The notes under the pieces: generated by a model
What the model saw: only the letters and a program-made list of their open reading frames with translations
What the model was told of the DNA's origin: nothing
The model's database searches: none
Assembly (NCBI GenBank): GCA_964548225.1
Contig: CAZJQP010000008.1
Location: 24,451-88,450 of the forward strand
Direction of reading: 5' to 3'
Origin: CALMEH01 sp964548225
GTDB taxonomy: Bacteria > Acidobacteriota > Blastocatellia > Pyrinomonadales > Pyrinomonadaceae
Length of the DNA: 64,000 nucleotides
Shown: positions 16,927-26,483 of the stretch, piece after piece
How the letters are laid out: each line of letters begins with the position of its first letter
Position numbering within the stretch: the stretch's first letter is position 1
Position numbers and translations under genes: made by a program

Positions 16927-18042
16927 TCAAGCAAAAAACTCGTCTATTTTCTCGACAACGTATTCTTGTTGCTCACGTTTTAATTCAGGAAAAACCGGAA
17001 TCGCCAAAGTTTCGCGTGAAGCGCGTTCACTTTCAGGAAAATCGCCCGATTTATAGCCGAGATATTCAAAACATTCTTGCAGATGCAATGGAACCGGATA
17101 ATAAATATCCGTGCCGATTTCGTTTTCCGCCAAAAATTGTTTCAAATTATCACGGTGTTCAGGAACTCGAATGACGAATTGATTGTAAATATGCCGCACG
17201 TTTTCGCGTTCGAACGGCAAAATAATTTGTTCGGTTAAACCTGTGTCAATAAATAATTTACGATAATACTCGGCATTTGCTTGACGTTTTTCCGACCACG
17301 AATCGAGGTGCGGCAATTTAACTCGTAAAACTGCGCCTTGAAATCCGTCGAGCCGCGAATTAAGCCCGACCCATTTATGATAATATCGCTCAAAAGATCC
17401 GTGAACCCGAAGTGCAAAAAGTTTATGCGCCAACTCATCGTCGTCCGTTGTCATAAATCCGCCGTCGCCCATTCCGCCGAGATTTTTTGACGGATAAAAA
17501 GAAAAACAACCGATTTCCGACATTGCTCCTGCACGTTTTCCGAATTCTTCCGCACCGATTGCTTGTGCCGCGTCTTCCACTATCGGAATATTATACTTTC
17601 GGCTTAACTCTTGCAGTTCCAACATTTCAGCGCATTGCCCATAAAGGTGAACAGGCTGAATCGCCTTTGTTTTAGAAGTAATTTTCGCTTCAATTTGCGA
17701 AACGTCCAAATTGTATGTTTTTGGATCAATATCAACAAAAACAGGCTTTGCACCCAGCCTTGTTATTGCCGAAACAGTGGCAAAAAAACTGTAAGGTGTT
17801 GTGATAACTTCGTCGTCTTGTCCAACATCAAAAGCCATCAAAGCCAAAAGTAAAGCGTCTGTTCCTGAAGCGCAACCGATGGCGTGTTTAACATCGCAAT
17901 ATTCAGCCAATTCTTTTTCCAGCGTGGCAACTTCCGCCCCTAAAATAAAACCGTTCGTATCTAAAACGCGACCTAACGCGGCTTCGATTTCGGGACGTAA
18001 AAGTTGATTTTGTTCTGATAAATCAAGCAAAGGAACTTTCAT
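16927..18042 (-). CDS. DegT/DnrJ/EryC1/StrS-family sugar aminotransferase
   Basis: A 371-residue PLP enzyme of normal length. Recognisable are the start 'VPLLDLSEQNQLLRPEIEAAL', 'IGCASGTDALLLAL' for PLP phosphate binding, 'IVEDAAQAIGAE', the PLP lysine in 'SFYPSKNLGGMGDGG', and the C-terminal 'LHLQECFEYLGY'. The family transfers amino groups to nucleotide-linked keto-sugars for surface polysaccharides. It is 34 bp upstream of the TPR gene, so probably first in the three-gene glycan operon. Confidence 0.93.
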   Translation of the reverse strand: MKVPLLDLSEQNQLLRPEIEAALGRVLDTNGFILGAEVATLEKELAEYCDVKHAIGCASGTDALLLALMAFDVGQDDEVITTPYSFFATVSAITRLGAKPVFVDIDPKTYNLDVSQIEAKITSKTKAIQPVHLYGQCAEMLELQELSRKYNIPIVEDAAQAIGAEEFGKRAGAMSEIGCFSFYPSKNLGGMGDGGFMTTDDDELAHKLFALRVHGSFERYYHKWVGLNSRLDGFQGAVLRVKLPHLDSWSEKRQANAEYYRKLFIDTGLTEQIILPFERENVRHIYNQFVIRVPEHRDNLKQFLAENEIGTDIYYPVPLHLQECFEYLGYKSGDFPESERASRETLAIPVFPELKREQQEYVVEKIDEFFA

Positions 18043-18052
18043 TTTTTTGGTT

Positions 18053-18111
18053 GTTAGCAGTTAGTTGTTCGTGGTTAATTGCTAACGCGGTCTTTGCAAT
18101 TAATTACTAAC
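18053..18111. repeat. Heptamer array pair upstream of the aminotransferase operon
   Basis: Period-7 units GTTAGCA-GTTAGTT-GTTCGTG-GTTAATT-GCTAAC, then GCAATTAATTACTAAC as inverted partner. It occupies the divergent promoter region between the aminotransferase gene and nth. Confidence 0.75.
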
Positions 18112-18180
18112 AAATTAAATATTTTACTTTAACCTTTCATAATTTGCATTTTGCTTGATTCTTTTTTAGCCTAAGTTTCG

Positions 18181-18822
18181 ATGATTTCAGATAACAAAAA
18201 ACGCACGCACGAAATAATCAAAAGGCTGAGAAAAGAATATCCTGACGCACATTGCGCTTTGAATCATACAAACGCATTTGAATTACTCGTAGCGACAATT
18301 CTTTCCGCGCAATGCACCGATGAGCGAGTAAATATAGTTACCGCAACGCTTTTTCGCAAATATCGAACGCCCCAAGATTATGCCGATGCCGCGCCCGAGG
18401 AATTGGCAAACGACATAAAATCAATCAATTTTTTTAACAATAAAACAAAAAGTATCCAAAACACAGCGCGAAAAATTGTTGAAAATTTCAATGGCGAAGT
18501 TCCCCAGACAATGGAAGACTTATTAACCTTAAACGGCGTAGCACGAAAAACGGCAAATGTCGTTCTCGGCAACGCTTTCGGCATCGCCTCGGGCGTTGTC
18601 GTTGATACGCACGTTTCGCGTCTTTCACAGAGATTAGGAATTACCGAAGAAAACACACCTGAAAAAATTGAAAAAGATTTAACTGAACTCGTCCCGAAAA
18701 AACATTGGGTAATGTTCCCGCATTGGCTCATCACACACGGCAGAAAAATCTGCAACGCACGAAAACCAAAATGTAATGAATGTATTTTGAGAGATATTTG
18801 TCCCCAAACTGGCGTTCAATGA
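18181..18822 (+). CDS. nth: Endonuclease III
   Basis: A 213-residue DNA glycosylase/AP lyase, typical length. 'ILSAQCTDERVN' is present, the helix-hairpin-helix 'LNGVARKTANVVL' carries the catalytic lysine, and 'VVDTHVSRLSQRLG' carries the catalytic aspartate. The C-terminal cysteines (C-x6-C-x2-C-x5-C in 'CNARKPKCNECILRDIC') bind a [4Fe-4S] cluster. It removes oxidised pyrimidines in base excision repair. Apparently monocistronic. There is no strong ribosome binding site. Confidence 0.98.
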   Translation: MISDNKKRTHEIIKRLRKEYPDAHCALNHTNAFELLVATILSAQCTDERVNIVTATLFRKYRTPQDYADAAPEELANDIKSINFFNNKTKSIQNTARKIVENFNGEVPQTMEDLLTLNGVARKTANVVLGNAFGIASGVVVDTHVSRLSQRLGITEENTPEKIEKDLTELVPKKHWVMFPHWLITHGRKICNARKPKCNECILRDICPQTGVQ

Positions 18823-18931
18823 TAAAAACAGACAAATTCTTTGGTTTTTGATTTAATGTTTTTCGGAGGTTGGCTATAAGTGTTGAATGAAAGCATCACT
18901 TTTTCTTATTCCGAACTGAGGTTAAGCTACT

Positions 18932-20740
18932 TTATTTCTCGAATTTATGCGAAAAAACCAACGTGAATTTGCTTCCTTTTCCAATTTCGCTTTCCGCCGA
19001 AATTTTTCCGCCGTGTGCTTCGACGGTTTCTTTAACTAAACTCAAACCTAAACCGTTACCGTGAATTTGTTCGTCCACAACTGATTTCGCACGGAAAAAC
19101 GGCTCGAAAATATGTTTCAAATCAGATTTTTCAATGCCGATGCCTTTGTCTTCAACCGTAACCCGTAAATTACCGCCACCGTTTGTTGCCGTAATTTTGA
19201 TAAACTTTTTATTGTTTGAATATTTTATAGAATTGGCAAGCAAATTCTGAATCGCCTGACCAATGGCGTTTTTATCGGCGATAATCGGCGACAAGGATTC
19301 TTGAATTTCGGTTTCAACCGTAAAATCTTCCAACAATGGTTCGCACTCGGTCAAAGCATTTTCAATGACTTCTTTTATATCCACCGAACGAAAATCGTAT
19401 TTTTTCTTGCCGGAATTTGCACCTGCAAAATCCAAAATCTGTTCGACCATTTTTGAAAGTTTCCGCCCTTCGCCTTTTATCAAATCGCCGTAACGCGAAA
19501 CCTGCATTTCTTCCTTTGCCACGCCGTCCGCCAGATTTTCTCCGGCGGAATAAATCACGGCAAGCGGTGTGCGAAATTCGTGAGAAACAGATGAAACAAA
19601 GTCTATCTGACGCTGTGCAAACAATTTAGCTCGTTGCGCCGAAAGAAAAATCAAAACGATGCTAACGCCTAAAAGCGATAAAATCCCGAACGAAATACCG
19701 AGATTTTTACGCCGCGTGTTCGTTATAAATTGCTCCAACGAACCAGCCGTATGTTGCACATTCAAAGTCCAAACTGCATTTTCGTCCAAAAATTTCCCCT
19801 CGACAAGTCTGACTCGCGGCTTGTCGTTCGTTGTTACAGTCATTTGAAAATGCTTATTTGAATTATCTATCGTGGTCTTTTCTAATTTTTGGCTTTCCAT
19901 TTTGCTGAAAACCATTGTTTTCTTCTGCCCTTGCTCAATTGAGTTAATTATTTCGCGGTTGGCAAAAAACATAAAATTATCGGGAGTAAATTCAAAAAGT
20001 TTGGCGTTTGCATCTGTAGCGGTTAAATTTTCCGTTTGATAAATCGTAGAATTCCTTTTATTTACAACTGCTAATCGGTAATTTGCACTGTCGTTTGCGG
20101 AAAAATATTTTTTGACTAAATCAGGCAAGATTTGATTTTTGATAACGCTTTCGTCCAATTCGATGATTAAAGTGCCGATTTTTTTCAGACTTTGAGAATT
20201 TTGTCCGACAATATTTTCGGTTTGCGGTGTTCGAACCACAATTTTATCAACTCTATCCGTCATTTCGCGGACGGGCATCAGAAGCGCGGGAATTTCTTCG
20301 GCAATCGGTTGGAGGCTTTCCTCTTCCGACAATTTCGGCTTTAATTTGTTCAAATCTTCTGTCCAATTTGCCGCTTCAAACAGCTTATTTTCTTTACCGA
20401 AACGCAAAATCGCGCCCGATTCGTTTTCAACAAAATAGAAATTTTCAATCAATTCGGGATAAGCTGTTTTTTCACGCCAAAAATTGTATCGTTCGTTAAA
20501 TTCACTCCAATTTTTCTCCCGGAAGTTTTTCGCATCAATCTGAAAATTAAAATAAGCGTTCTGCATTTCTCGGTTAAAATCTTCGGCAAAACGCTGTGTG
20601 TCCATCTGCAAATTTCTTTGCAGACGTTCGCGCTCGCCCTCCGAAATTTGCCCGAGCCAAGCGTATTGCAAATATGCCAAAACACCCAACAACGCAAGCA
20701 AAACAACAACTAATAAAATTGTAAAACGTGAATTTTTCAT
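18932..20740 (-). CDS. Orphan sensor histidine kinase
   Basis: A 602-residue membrane kinase. Transmembrane helix 1 is at about residues 7-26 and helix 2 at about 345-367. Between them is a roughly 320-residue periplasmic sensor region of no recognised family. HisKA carries the phospho-accepting His in 'VSSVSHEFRTPLAVIYSAGENL'. The HATPase region shows 'IQNLLANSIKYS', 'VEDKGIGIEKSD' and 'NGLGLSLVKETVEAHGG'. No response regulator lies next to it, so its partner is elsewhere. Confidence 0.93.
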   Translation of the reverse strand: MKNSRFTILLVVVLLALLGVLAYLQYAWLGQISEGERERLQRNLQMDTQRFAEDFNREMQNAYFNFQIDAKNFREKNWSEFNERYNFWREKTAYPELIENFYFVENESGAILRFGKENKLFEAANWTEDLNKLKPKLSEEESLQPIAEEIPALLMPVREMTDRVDKIVVRTPQTENIVGQNSQSLKKIGTLIIELDESVIKNQILPDLVKKYFSANDSANYRLAVVNKRNSTIYQTENLTATDANAKLFEFTPDNFMFFANREIINSIEQGQKKTMVFSKMESQKLEKTTIDNSNKHFQMTVTTNDKPRVRLVEGKFLDENAVWTLNVQHTAGSLEQFITNTRRKNLGISFGILSLLGVSIVLIFLSAQRAKLFAQRQIDFVSSVSHEFRTPLAVIYSAGENLADGVAKEEMQVSRYGDLIKGEGRKLSKMVEQILDFAGANSGKKKYDFRSVDIKEVIENALTECEPLLEDFTVETEIQESLSPIIADKNAIGQAIQNLLANSIKYSNNKKFIKITATNGGGNLRVTVEDKGIGIEKSDLKHIFEPFFRAKSVVDEQIHGNGLGLSLVKETVEAHGGKISAESEIGKGSKFTLVFSHKFEK

Positions 20741-20741
20741 C

Positions 20742-20834
20742 GTTAACAGTTATCGGTTAATTGATTTTTCACGCATAACCAAACGTATTATTATCACCGA
20801 AACGCCCAATTAACAATTAACAATCAACAATTAA
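20742..20834. repeat. Heptamer array pair upstream of the histidine kinase
   Basis: GTTAACA-GTTATCG-GTTAATT-G (20742-20763), then the inverse run CAATTAA-CAATTAA-CAATCAA-CAATTAA (20807-20834). It sits in the divergent promoter region between the kinase and the following secreted protein. Confidence 0.75.
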
Positions 20835-20961
20835 TGATGAACACTCGGAAGATTTTACATTCTTAACATTTTCTTTGCGTTTTCTTAAAGACTTGGGAGA
20901 AAATCTTTGCCATACTCGAAAACGTCATAATGACTAAATCAAATTTTAGGAGAAATTAATA

Positions 20962-21981
20962 ATGAAAAAATTTACAGTAATGATACTTTGTGTTTCGACA
21001 TTCTTTGTCGGTCTTGGCAGTTTGGTCGAATCGGTTAGCGCGAACTTTAAATCCGATGAACGTGCGCTTGAAATTATGCGTCTTGCACGTCAGGCAATCG
21101 GCGGCGAGCAGAATATCAAAGCGATGCAAGCCTTGACAATCAAAGGAAAAGCATCGAAAACTCTTGAATTCGACAATAATTCTCGTGTCGAGCAGGGCGA
21201 TTGGGAATTGAATCTGCAACTGCCGAATAAGATGAGTAAAATGCTCAAAATCGAAACGGAAAATAAAATGGGTAACGGCGAAAACACCGTAGTTTTGGGG
21301 AAAAAAGTTGATGTCGTTGTAGTTAAAAAAGACGGCGAAGTCATCACAGAGGATATTCGCGGCGAATCTCCGCAAAAAATCGTCATCGTCAAAAAAGACG
21401 AAAACGGAAATGTTCTGACTGAAAATGTTGTCGGAACGGACAATGCTCCGAGAATCGTGAGAGGCGAACGTATCAATACTGAAAATTTCCAACAAAACGA
21501 ACTTTTTCGCACAATGCTTTCGCTCTTTTTAACTACGCCAAACGGCACGGATGCCGAATATAAATTTATCGGTGAACAAACGATTGACGGCACGAATTGT
21601 GAAATCGTCCAAGTAAATTCAGGCTCATCGAGCATTAAACTTTTCTTAAATAAATCAACGCATCTGCCTTTGATGATTTCCTACACAGACGCAAAACCGA
21701 TGATTTTCACATTTACCTCCAAAGGAGAAAATACAAACGAAACCGAAATGCCTAAAATGGTTATGAGCCGCACAGAAGCTCAAATGGGCGAATTTCAAGT
21801 AAAATTCTCCGATTACCGCTCGGTGAACGGCGTTCAACTTCCGCACAAATGGACACAAACTATTGACGGCAAAGCGGACGAAACCATCGAAATTTCGGGT
21901 TACGAATTCAATCCGGCAAATATTGCCGAAAAATTCAAAGAACAGCCGCAACGGATTATGATTAGAACTGAAAAACAGTAG
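20962..21981 (+). CDS. Secreted LolA-like / outer-membrane-lipoprotein-sorting-like protein
   Basis: A 339-residue exported protein with a signal peptide (residues 1-27, cut near 'SVSA'). The mature part opens 'EIMRLARQAIGGEQNIKAMQALTIKGKAS' and continues as beta-strand-rich sequence including 'YKFIGEQTIDGTNCEIVQV' and 'VKFSDYRSVNGVQLPHKW'. This pattern belongs to the broad LolA/LppX-like fold of periplasmic lipid-binding proteins. Substrate is unknown. TTTTAGGAGAAATT provides a good ribosome binding site. Confidence 0.8.
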   Translation: MKKFTVMILCVSTFFVGLGSLVESVSANFKSDERALEIMRLARQAIGGEQNIKAMQALTIKGKASKTLEFDNNSRVEQGDWELNLQLPNKMSKMLKIETENKMGNGENTVVLGKKVDVVVVKKDGEVITEDIRGESPQKIVIVKKDENGNVLTENVVGTDNAPRIVRGERINTENFQQNELFRTMLSLFLTTPNGTDAEYKFIGEQTIDGTNCEIVQVNSGSSSIKLFLNKSTHLPLMISYTDAKPMIFTFTSKGENTNETEMPKMVMSRTEAQMGEFQVKFSDYRSVNGVQLPHKWTQTIDGKADETIEISGYEFNPANIAEKFKEQPQRIMIRTEKQ

Positions 21982-21994
21982 TTTTTTTGATTTT

Positions 21995-22057
21995 GAAACA
22001 AAGAAACGGAACGACAGTGAGATAAATAATCTCACTGTCGTTCCGTTTCTTTGTTTC
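21995..22057. terminator. Perfect 29-bp hairpin between converging genes
   Basis: Arms 21995-22023 and 22029-22057 are exact inverse complements with a 5-nt AAATA loop. It lies between the 3' ends of the secreted protein gene and recQ, so it can act as a bidirectional terminator and RNA-stabilising end. It is far longer than an ordinary terminator. Confidence 0.85.
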
Positions 22058-22063
22058 ATTGTC

Positions 22064-24226
22064 TTAATTCATAGTCGCCAAAACTGCGCGAATTTCGCCG
22101 TAACTGTAATTTTCGCCGAGATGTTCTTTGATTGGACCTAACGCGCCAATTTCGTTAAACTTTATGATTGCTTGCTTTATCGGCGCTACTTTATGTTTCG
22201 GAACAAGGTCTTCAAGCGCGATTTCGCCGGTTGGAATAAACCGAACAAGATGTGTTTCAATCGTGCTTTTGGTCATTTCACGCGATTTTGCAATTTCGGC
22301 AACTGACATTCCCGACAAAAACATATCCAAAGAATAATTGTAAGTATCTTTACCGCTCGCATCGCGTTTTGTGCGTTTTTTCGGTTCGCGTTTCGGTGAT
22401 TTTAGTTCAATGCGCGATTCCAAATTGTTCGTGATGCAGTAATTTCTGATTTCGGCAATGAAATCTGCGCCGTATTTGTCTAATTTCAAATCGCCGACTC
22501 CCGAAATTTTTCGCATTTCGGCGTTATTATGTGGCAAAAAAGTTGCCATTTCAACCAATGTGGCATCTGAAAAAATAACATACGGCGGCACGTTTTCTTC
22601 ACGCGCAAACGCCGCGCGAACTTTTCGTAATTCGTCGAACAAATCTTTCAAATAAGGATAGGAAACTTGCGGCACGAGCGATTTTGGTTTTTCTTCTTTA
22701 ACCTTAACTTTTATTAGTTCAACACTTACGTTCCCTTTCAAAACATCTTCGCTTTTTTCTGTCAGTTGAATAATCGGAAATTGTCCCTCGGTTTGCTTCA
22801 AAAAACCTTGTGCGATTAGATCACGAAAATACTCAAACCACGATTCTTTTGAAATGTCCGCTCCAACGCCGTAAGTTTTTAAGCGTTTATGTTCATCCCA
22901 AATTTTTTGCGACTTCGAGCCGCGCAAAAAATCAATCAAATAAGCCAAACCCATTCGTTGATTCGTTCGATAAACCGCGCTTAAGGCTTTTTGCGCGATA
23001 ATCGTGCCATCAAAAGTTTCAAAATCTTTGTTGCAATTATCGCAATTTCCGCAATTTTCCGTCATTTCTTCCGAAAAATATTGCAGTAAAAACTTTCGCC
23101 GACAAGTTTTTATTTCGCCGAACCTGCCCATTGTGTCGAGTTTTCTGAGCATTATTTCGCTTTGCGCTTTGTTGCCGTCAACTTCGGCAAAGCCTTTTAA
23201 TTTCACAACATCCGCCCAACTGAAAAAAAGTAGCGCGTGACTTTCGAGTCCGTCGCGTCCGGCGCGTCCGGTTTCCTGATAATAACTTTCGATATTTTTC
23301 GGCAAATCGGTGTGAACCACGAAACGCACATTCGATTTGTCAATTCCCATCCCGAAAGCGATTGTTGCAACGATGATTTTTACTTCATCTTTCAAGAATA
23401 ATTCTTGATTTTTGTCGCGTGTCGCTTTGTCCAATCCGGCGTGATACGGCAAAACCGAAAAGCCTTCATCGCGCAAATCCCAAGTCAAACTTTCCGTTGC
23501 GGCGCGGCTCAAACAATAAATAATCCCGCTTTCTTCGCGCCGCGTTTCGAGATATTCGAGCAGTTGCGCGTAAGAATTTCGCTTCGGTTCAACTTGGTAA
23601 TAAATGTTCGGACGATTAAACGATGAGAGAAAAAGTTCGGCGTTTTGGATGTTCAAACGCTCGAAAATATCTTTGCGAACGAGTTTATCAGCCGTTGCGG
23701 TCAAAGCAATTACGGGAATTTCCGGAAAATATCTTTTGAGTTTCCCAAGCTGAATATATTCGGGGCGAAAATCGTGTCCCCAACTCGAAATGCAATGCGC
23801 TTCGTCAACCGCAAACATCGAAATTTTGATTTGTTTGAGAAAATCAATGAACAAATCGCCAGATTGCAATAATCGCTCCGGCGCGACATAAAGCAATTTT
23901 GTGATGCCTTTTCGGACTTTCTGAAAAACTTCCGTTTGTTCGCGGCTTGTCTGAGATGTATTCAAAAATTCCGCCTCAATGCCGTTATTTTTCAGCGCGT
24001 CAACTTGGTCTTTCATCAACGCAATCAGAGGCGAAACAACCAACGTCAAACCGTCCTGCATTAAAGCCGGAATCTGATAACAAAGCGATTTTCCACCGCC
24101 CGTCGGCATCAAAACCACCGCGTCCTTACGATTCAAAACGCACTCAATCGCAGCTTGCTGATTCATCCGAAACGAATCATAGCCGAAATGATTTTTAAGA
24201 ATTTCCTGTGCGCGTGTGATGCTCAT
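22064..24226 (-). CDS. recQ: ATP-dependent DNA helicase RecQ
   Basis: A 720-residue superfamily 2 helicase. Motif I is 'LMPTGGGKSLCYQIPAL', the DEAH box is 'AVDEAHCISSWGHDFRPEY', and motif VI is 'QETGRAGRDG'. The RQC zinc-binding cysteines lie in 'CRRKFLLQYFSEEMTENCGNCDNC'. An HRDC domain is at about 525-605, and a C-terminal helix-turn-helix extension follows ('LFLSGMSVAEIAKSREMTKSTI'-like region). RecQ unwinds DNA 3'-5' in recombination and fork repair. Length includes the extra C-terminal domain found in Bacteroidetes/Acidobacteria versions. Confidence 0.97.
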   Translation of the reverse strand: MSITRAQEILKNHFGYDSFRMNQQAAIECVLNRKDAVVLMPTGGGKSLCYQIPALMQDGLTLVVSPLIALMKDQVDALKNNGIEAEFLNTSQTSREQTEVFQKVRKGITKLLYVAPERLLQSGDLFIDFLKQIKISMFAVDEAHCISSWGHDFRPEYIQLGKLKRYFPEIPVIALTATADKLVRKDIFERLNIQNAELFLSSFNRPNIYYQVEPKRNSYAQLLEYLETRREESGIIYCLSRAATESLTWDLRDEGFSVLPYHAGLDKATRDKNQELFLKDEVKIIVATIAFGMGIDKSNVRFVVHTDLPKNIESYYQETGRAGRDGLESHALLFFSWADVVKLKGFAEVDGNKAQSEIMLRKLDTMGRFGEIKTCRRKFLLQYFSEEMTENCGNCDNCNKDFETFDGTIIAQKALSAVYRTNQRMGLAYLIDFLRGSKSQKIWDEHKRLKTYGVGADISKESWFEYFRDLIAQGFLKQTEGQFPIIQLTEKSEDVLKGNVSVELIKVKVKEEKPKSLVPQVSYPYLKDLFDELRKVRAAFAREENVPPYVIFSDATLVEMATFLPHNNAEMRKISGVGDLKLDKYGADFIAEIRNYCITNNLESRIELKSPKREPKKRTKRDASGKDTYNYSLDMFLSGMSVAEIAKSREMTKSTIETHLVRFIPTGEIALEDLVPKHKVAPIKQAIIKFNEIGALGPIKEHLGENYSYGEIRAVLATMN

Positions 24227-24247
24227 TATTTTTTGTAAATTTACCTT

Positions 24248-24892
24248 TTAAGTTTTAGAAATTCCAATTATTGAAGCAATTTCGTCGGCACTTGGTTTGA
24301 ATATCGTTTCTTTTGGAACTTGTAGATTTTCTATTTCGCTTTCATTAACAAATACGCTTTGCTCAATAACAAAGTCCGTAATATCTTCAATTTTAACAAT
24401 TTGCCTTTTACCGAATTCTTCAAGAGTCTCGCCTTTCAAACCTAATTGAATTGCTTTTCTTTCCAATTTATTACCGAAAGGGTCGTGGTCAGGGTCCCAT
24501 TGCAAACGAACATTGCTATTTTGGAGTTGATTTTTCCAATCAGCTTCATTTTCATAAATTTTCGGATTAAAGGAACTAAAAACCGCTTGTTCTAAAATGC
24601 CTTCCAAGTCAGATTTTTTAAGCCAAATAGCAATTACTCTTTTTTGATTTTCCTTTCGCGCCCAACCGCATCTATACATCATCCACAGAAAATTCGGTTT
24701 TATCCAAGACATTCGTTCATAACTAAACCTCGAACCTCCGAAAAATTGATTTTTTACCGCAAATTCGACGGTTTTCTCGTGATAAGCCTGATAAACTACA
24801 ATCAATTCATCTTCTTGAAACCCGATAATGTGTCGTCCTGCTTTCGGTAATCTTTCAATATAATTTGAGTATTTTTCCGTTTCAATATTCAT
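24248..24892 (-). CDS. DUF4291 domain-containing protein
   Basis: A 214-residue protein matching the DUF4291 pattern: 'YQAYHEKTVEFAVKNQFFGG', 'SRFSYERMSWIKPNFLWMMYRCGWA', 'VRLQWDPDHDPFG', 'RKAIQLGLKGETL'. The domain's biochemical role is not established as far as I know. It is the last gene of the eight-gene minus-strand operon and overlaps ypdA by 4 bp, suggesting co-translation. Confidence 0.88.
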   Translation of the reverse strand: MNIETEKYSNYIERLPKAGRHIIGFQEDELIVVYQAYHEKTVEFAVKNQFFGGSRFSYERMSWIKPNFLWMMYRCGWARKENQKRVIAIWLKKSDLEGILEQAVFSSFNPKIYENEADWKNQLQNSNVRLQWDPDHDPFGNKLERKAIQLGLKGETLEEFGKRQIVKIEDITDFVIEQSVFVNESEIENLQVPKETIFKPSADEIASIIGISKT

Positions 24893-25869
24893 CTTTCAAT
24901 AATTTTCTCAGCCAATTTTGGCACAATTTTACGCGGAACTTGGATTGCGCCCGCAATGTGTCGCGCTTCGGTAAAATGTCCCGCGACATAAACGCCTGAA
25001 ATGTTGGTTTCAAAAGTTTCCTCGTCGTAATTCGGAATCTCGCCGTGTTTCGATGTGTGCGTTTCCACGCCGAGATTTTTTAGTAATTTTAACTCTGCAT
25101 CTGCGCCAATCAAAATGAAAACGACATCGTTCGGAAAGGTTTCGATTGCGCCCGATTCGTTTTCCAACACAATCTCTTTTTCGCGGATTTCGACGACTCG
25201 TTTCAAAAAATAAACATTCAAACAATCTTTCGCCAATTCAGCTTCGAGCGGCTGTTTCACCCAATATTTGATACAGCCTTGTTTGGGATCGTTGTTTTCC
25301 CAATCGGCGCGAAATATTGCAAGAATTGCGTTTGCACCTTCCTGCGCGAGAAAAAGCGCGGCTTCTCCGGCAGAATTTCCGCCGCCGATGACCATTGCAT
25401 TTTTCTTCACATACGGATAAGTTTCGCGGAAAAGATGATGAACTTTGGGCAAAGCTTCGCCTTTTACGTTTAATTTCCGAACATATTCCATCGCACCGAT
25501 GGCAAACAAAACGGCTTTCGCGTCATATATGCCTTTGTCCGTCGTAATCCGAAAATGATTTTCCGCGAGCTTTTCGACATTCAAAACTTCTTCTTCCGTC
25601 TGCACATTCAGATTATTTTCCAAAACAAACCGCACATAATAAGACAAAAGTTCTTCGCGCGTCGGCTTTTCCCTCGCAGGTTTTAAGGTATTTTCGATCA
25701 ATTCCAATTCATTAACAGTCGAAAAAACCGCCAAACCGACCGGATATTTATAAATTGTATTTCCGATTAAAGCCTTTTCAATTACGAGGTAATTTAAATT
25801 TAACTTTTGCGCTTCCCAAGCGGCAGAAATTCCAGCCGGACCTGCGCCGATGATTATTAAATCAAACAT
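24889..25869 (-). CDS. ypdA: YpdA-family FAD/NAD(P) oxidoreductase (putative bacillithiol disulfide reductase)
   Basis: A 326-residue flavoprotein of normal length. It has the FAD-binding 'IIIGAGPAGISAAWEAQ', the YpdA-specific 'IEKALIGNTIYKYPVGLAVFST', NAD(P)-binding 'AMVIGGGNSAGEAALFLAQ', and the C-terminal FAD motif 'NISGVYVAGHFTEARH'. It lacks the CxxC of thioredoxin reductases, as YpdA does. In Firmicutes YpdA reduces bacillithiol disulfide. Whether this organism makes bacillithiol cannot be told from the window, but an Spx/ArsC-like thiol protein sits in the same operon. Confidence 0.88.
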   Translation of the reverse strand: MFDLIIIGAGPAGISAAWEAQKLNLNYLVIEKALIGNTIYKYPVGLAVFSTVNELELIENTLKPAREKPTREELLSYYVRFVLENNLNVQTEEEVLNVEKLAENHFRITTDKGIYDAKAVLFAIGAMEYVRKLNVKGEALPKVHHLFRETYPYVKKNAMVIGGGNSAGEAALFLAQEGANAILAIFRADWENNDPKQGCIKYWVKQPLEAELAKDCLNVYFLKRVVEIREKEIVLENESGAIETFPNDVVFILIGADAELKLLKNLGVETHTSKHGEIPNYDEETFETNISGVYVAGHFTEARHIAGAIQVPRKIVPKLAEKIIER

Positions 25870-26212
25870 CTATTTTTTCTTTTAATTCCGTAACCTGCCT
25901 ACTTAAATTGACGACTCTAAATGCCAATATACAAAAAAGAACAAAGAAAATGATTTCCAAAAAAGAAAAACTCCTTCTTCTATTACTTTCATAGTAAGCA
26001 AGTTTTGAAGCCTTGCTTATTTCATCGCACCATCTCGTATCCACCGAATCTCGCTTAGCTCTTTGATAACAAATTTCGTTATCCTCTCTAACTCTTTCGT
26101 AAAATACTTCGTCAGTATTCGAGATAACATATTGTAAAAAAAAGAGCGGTGCAGTAAACACTAAGATTAAAGTTAATAGATAATAAATGATCTGTTTTGA
26201 CTTCTTACTCAT
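25862..26212 (-). CDS. Small two-helix membrane protein
   Basis: A 116-residue hypothetical protein. Helix 1 lies at about residues 8-28 and helix 2 at about 84-103, separated by a charged loop containing two cysteines ('NEICYQRAKRDSVDTRWCDE'). A short charged tail follows that may be coiled-coil. It overlaps both neighbours by 8 bp, which supports it as a real co-translated gene. No family recognised. Confidence 0.75.
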   Translation of the reverse strand: MSKKSKQIIYYLLTLILVFTAPLFFLQYVISNTDEVFYERVREDNEICYQRAKRDSVDTRWCDEISKASKLAYYESNRRRSFSFLEIIFFVLFCILAFRVVNLSRQVTELKEKIDV

Positions 26213-26477
26213 TTTCCAATTTCTTCAACTCCTCGGTAAATTTTTCGATTTGAAGTTTCGTGTTTTCGAGTTCGCGTTTTGATTCGAGATATTTTTGCCA
26301 TTCATTGGTGTTGGTCAAAGCCTTTGCCACGTCTTCGTCGAGCGCGTGTGCCATCAACGCGAGAAGGTCGCTCAAGGCTTCTTGGTTGTCGAGCAAAGAT
26401 TGAATAATCGTATAAGCCAATTTCGCGTTCGGCAAATCAATGTCTAAATCGTTGTTTTTTATTTGTGAAACATTCAT
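26205..26477 (-). CDS. Hypothetical helical protein
   Basis: A 90-residue acidic protein. The C-terminal third ('YLESKRELENTKLQIEKFTEELKKLE') is a likely coiled coil. The N-terminal part 'NAKLAYTIIQSLLDNQEALSDLLALMAHAL' is helical. No family recognised. It sits 6 bp from the upstream gene and overlaps the downstream one, within the operon. Confidence 0.72.
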   Translation of the reverse strand: MNVSQIKNNDLDIDLPNAKLAYTIIQSLLDNQEALSDLLALMAHALDEDVAKALTNTNEWQKYLESKRELENTKLQIEKFTEELKKLENE

Positions 26478-26483
26478 ATTTTT

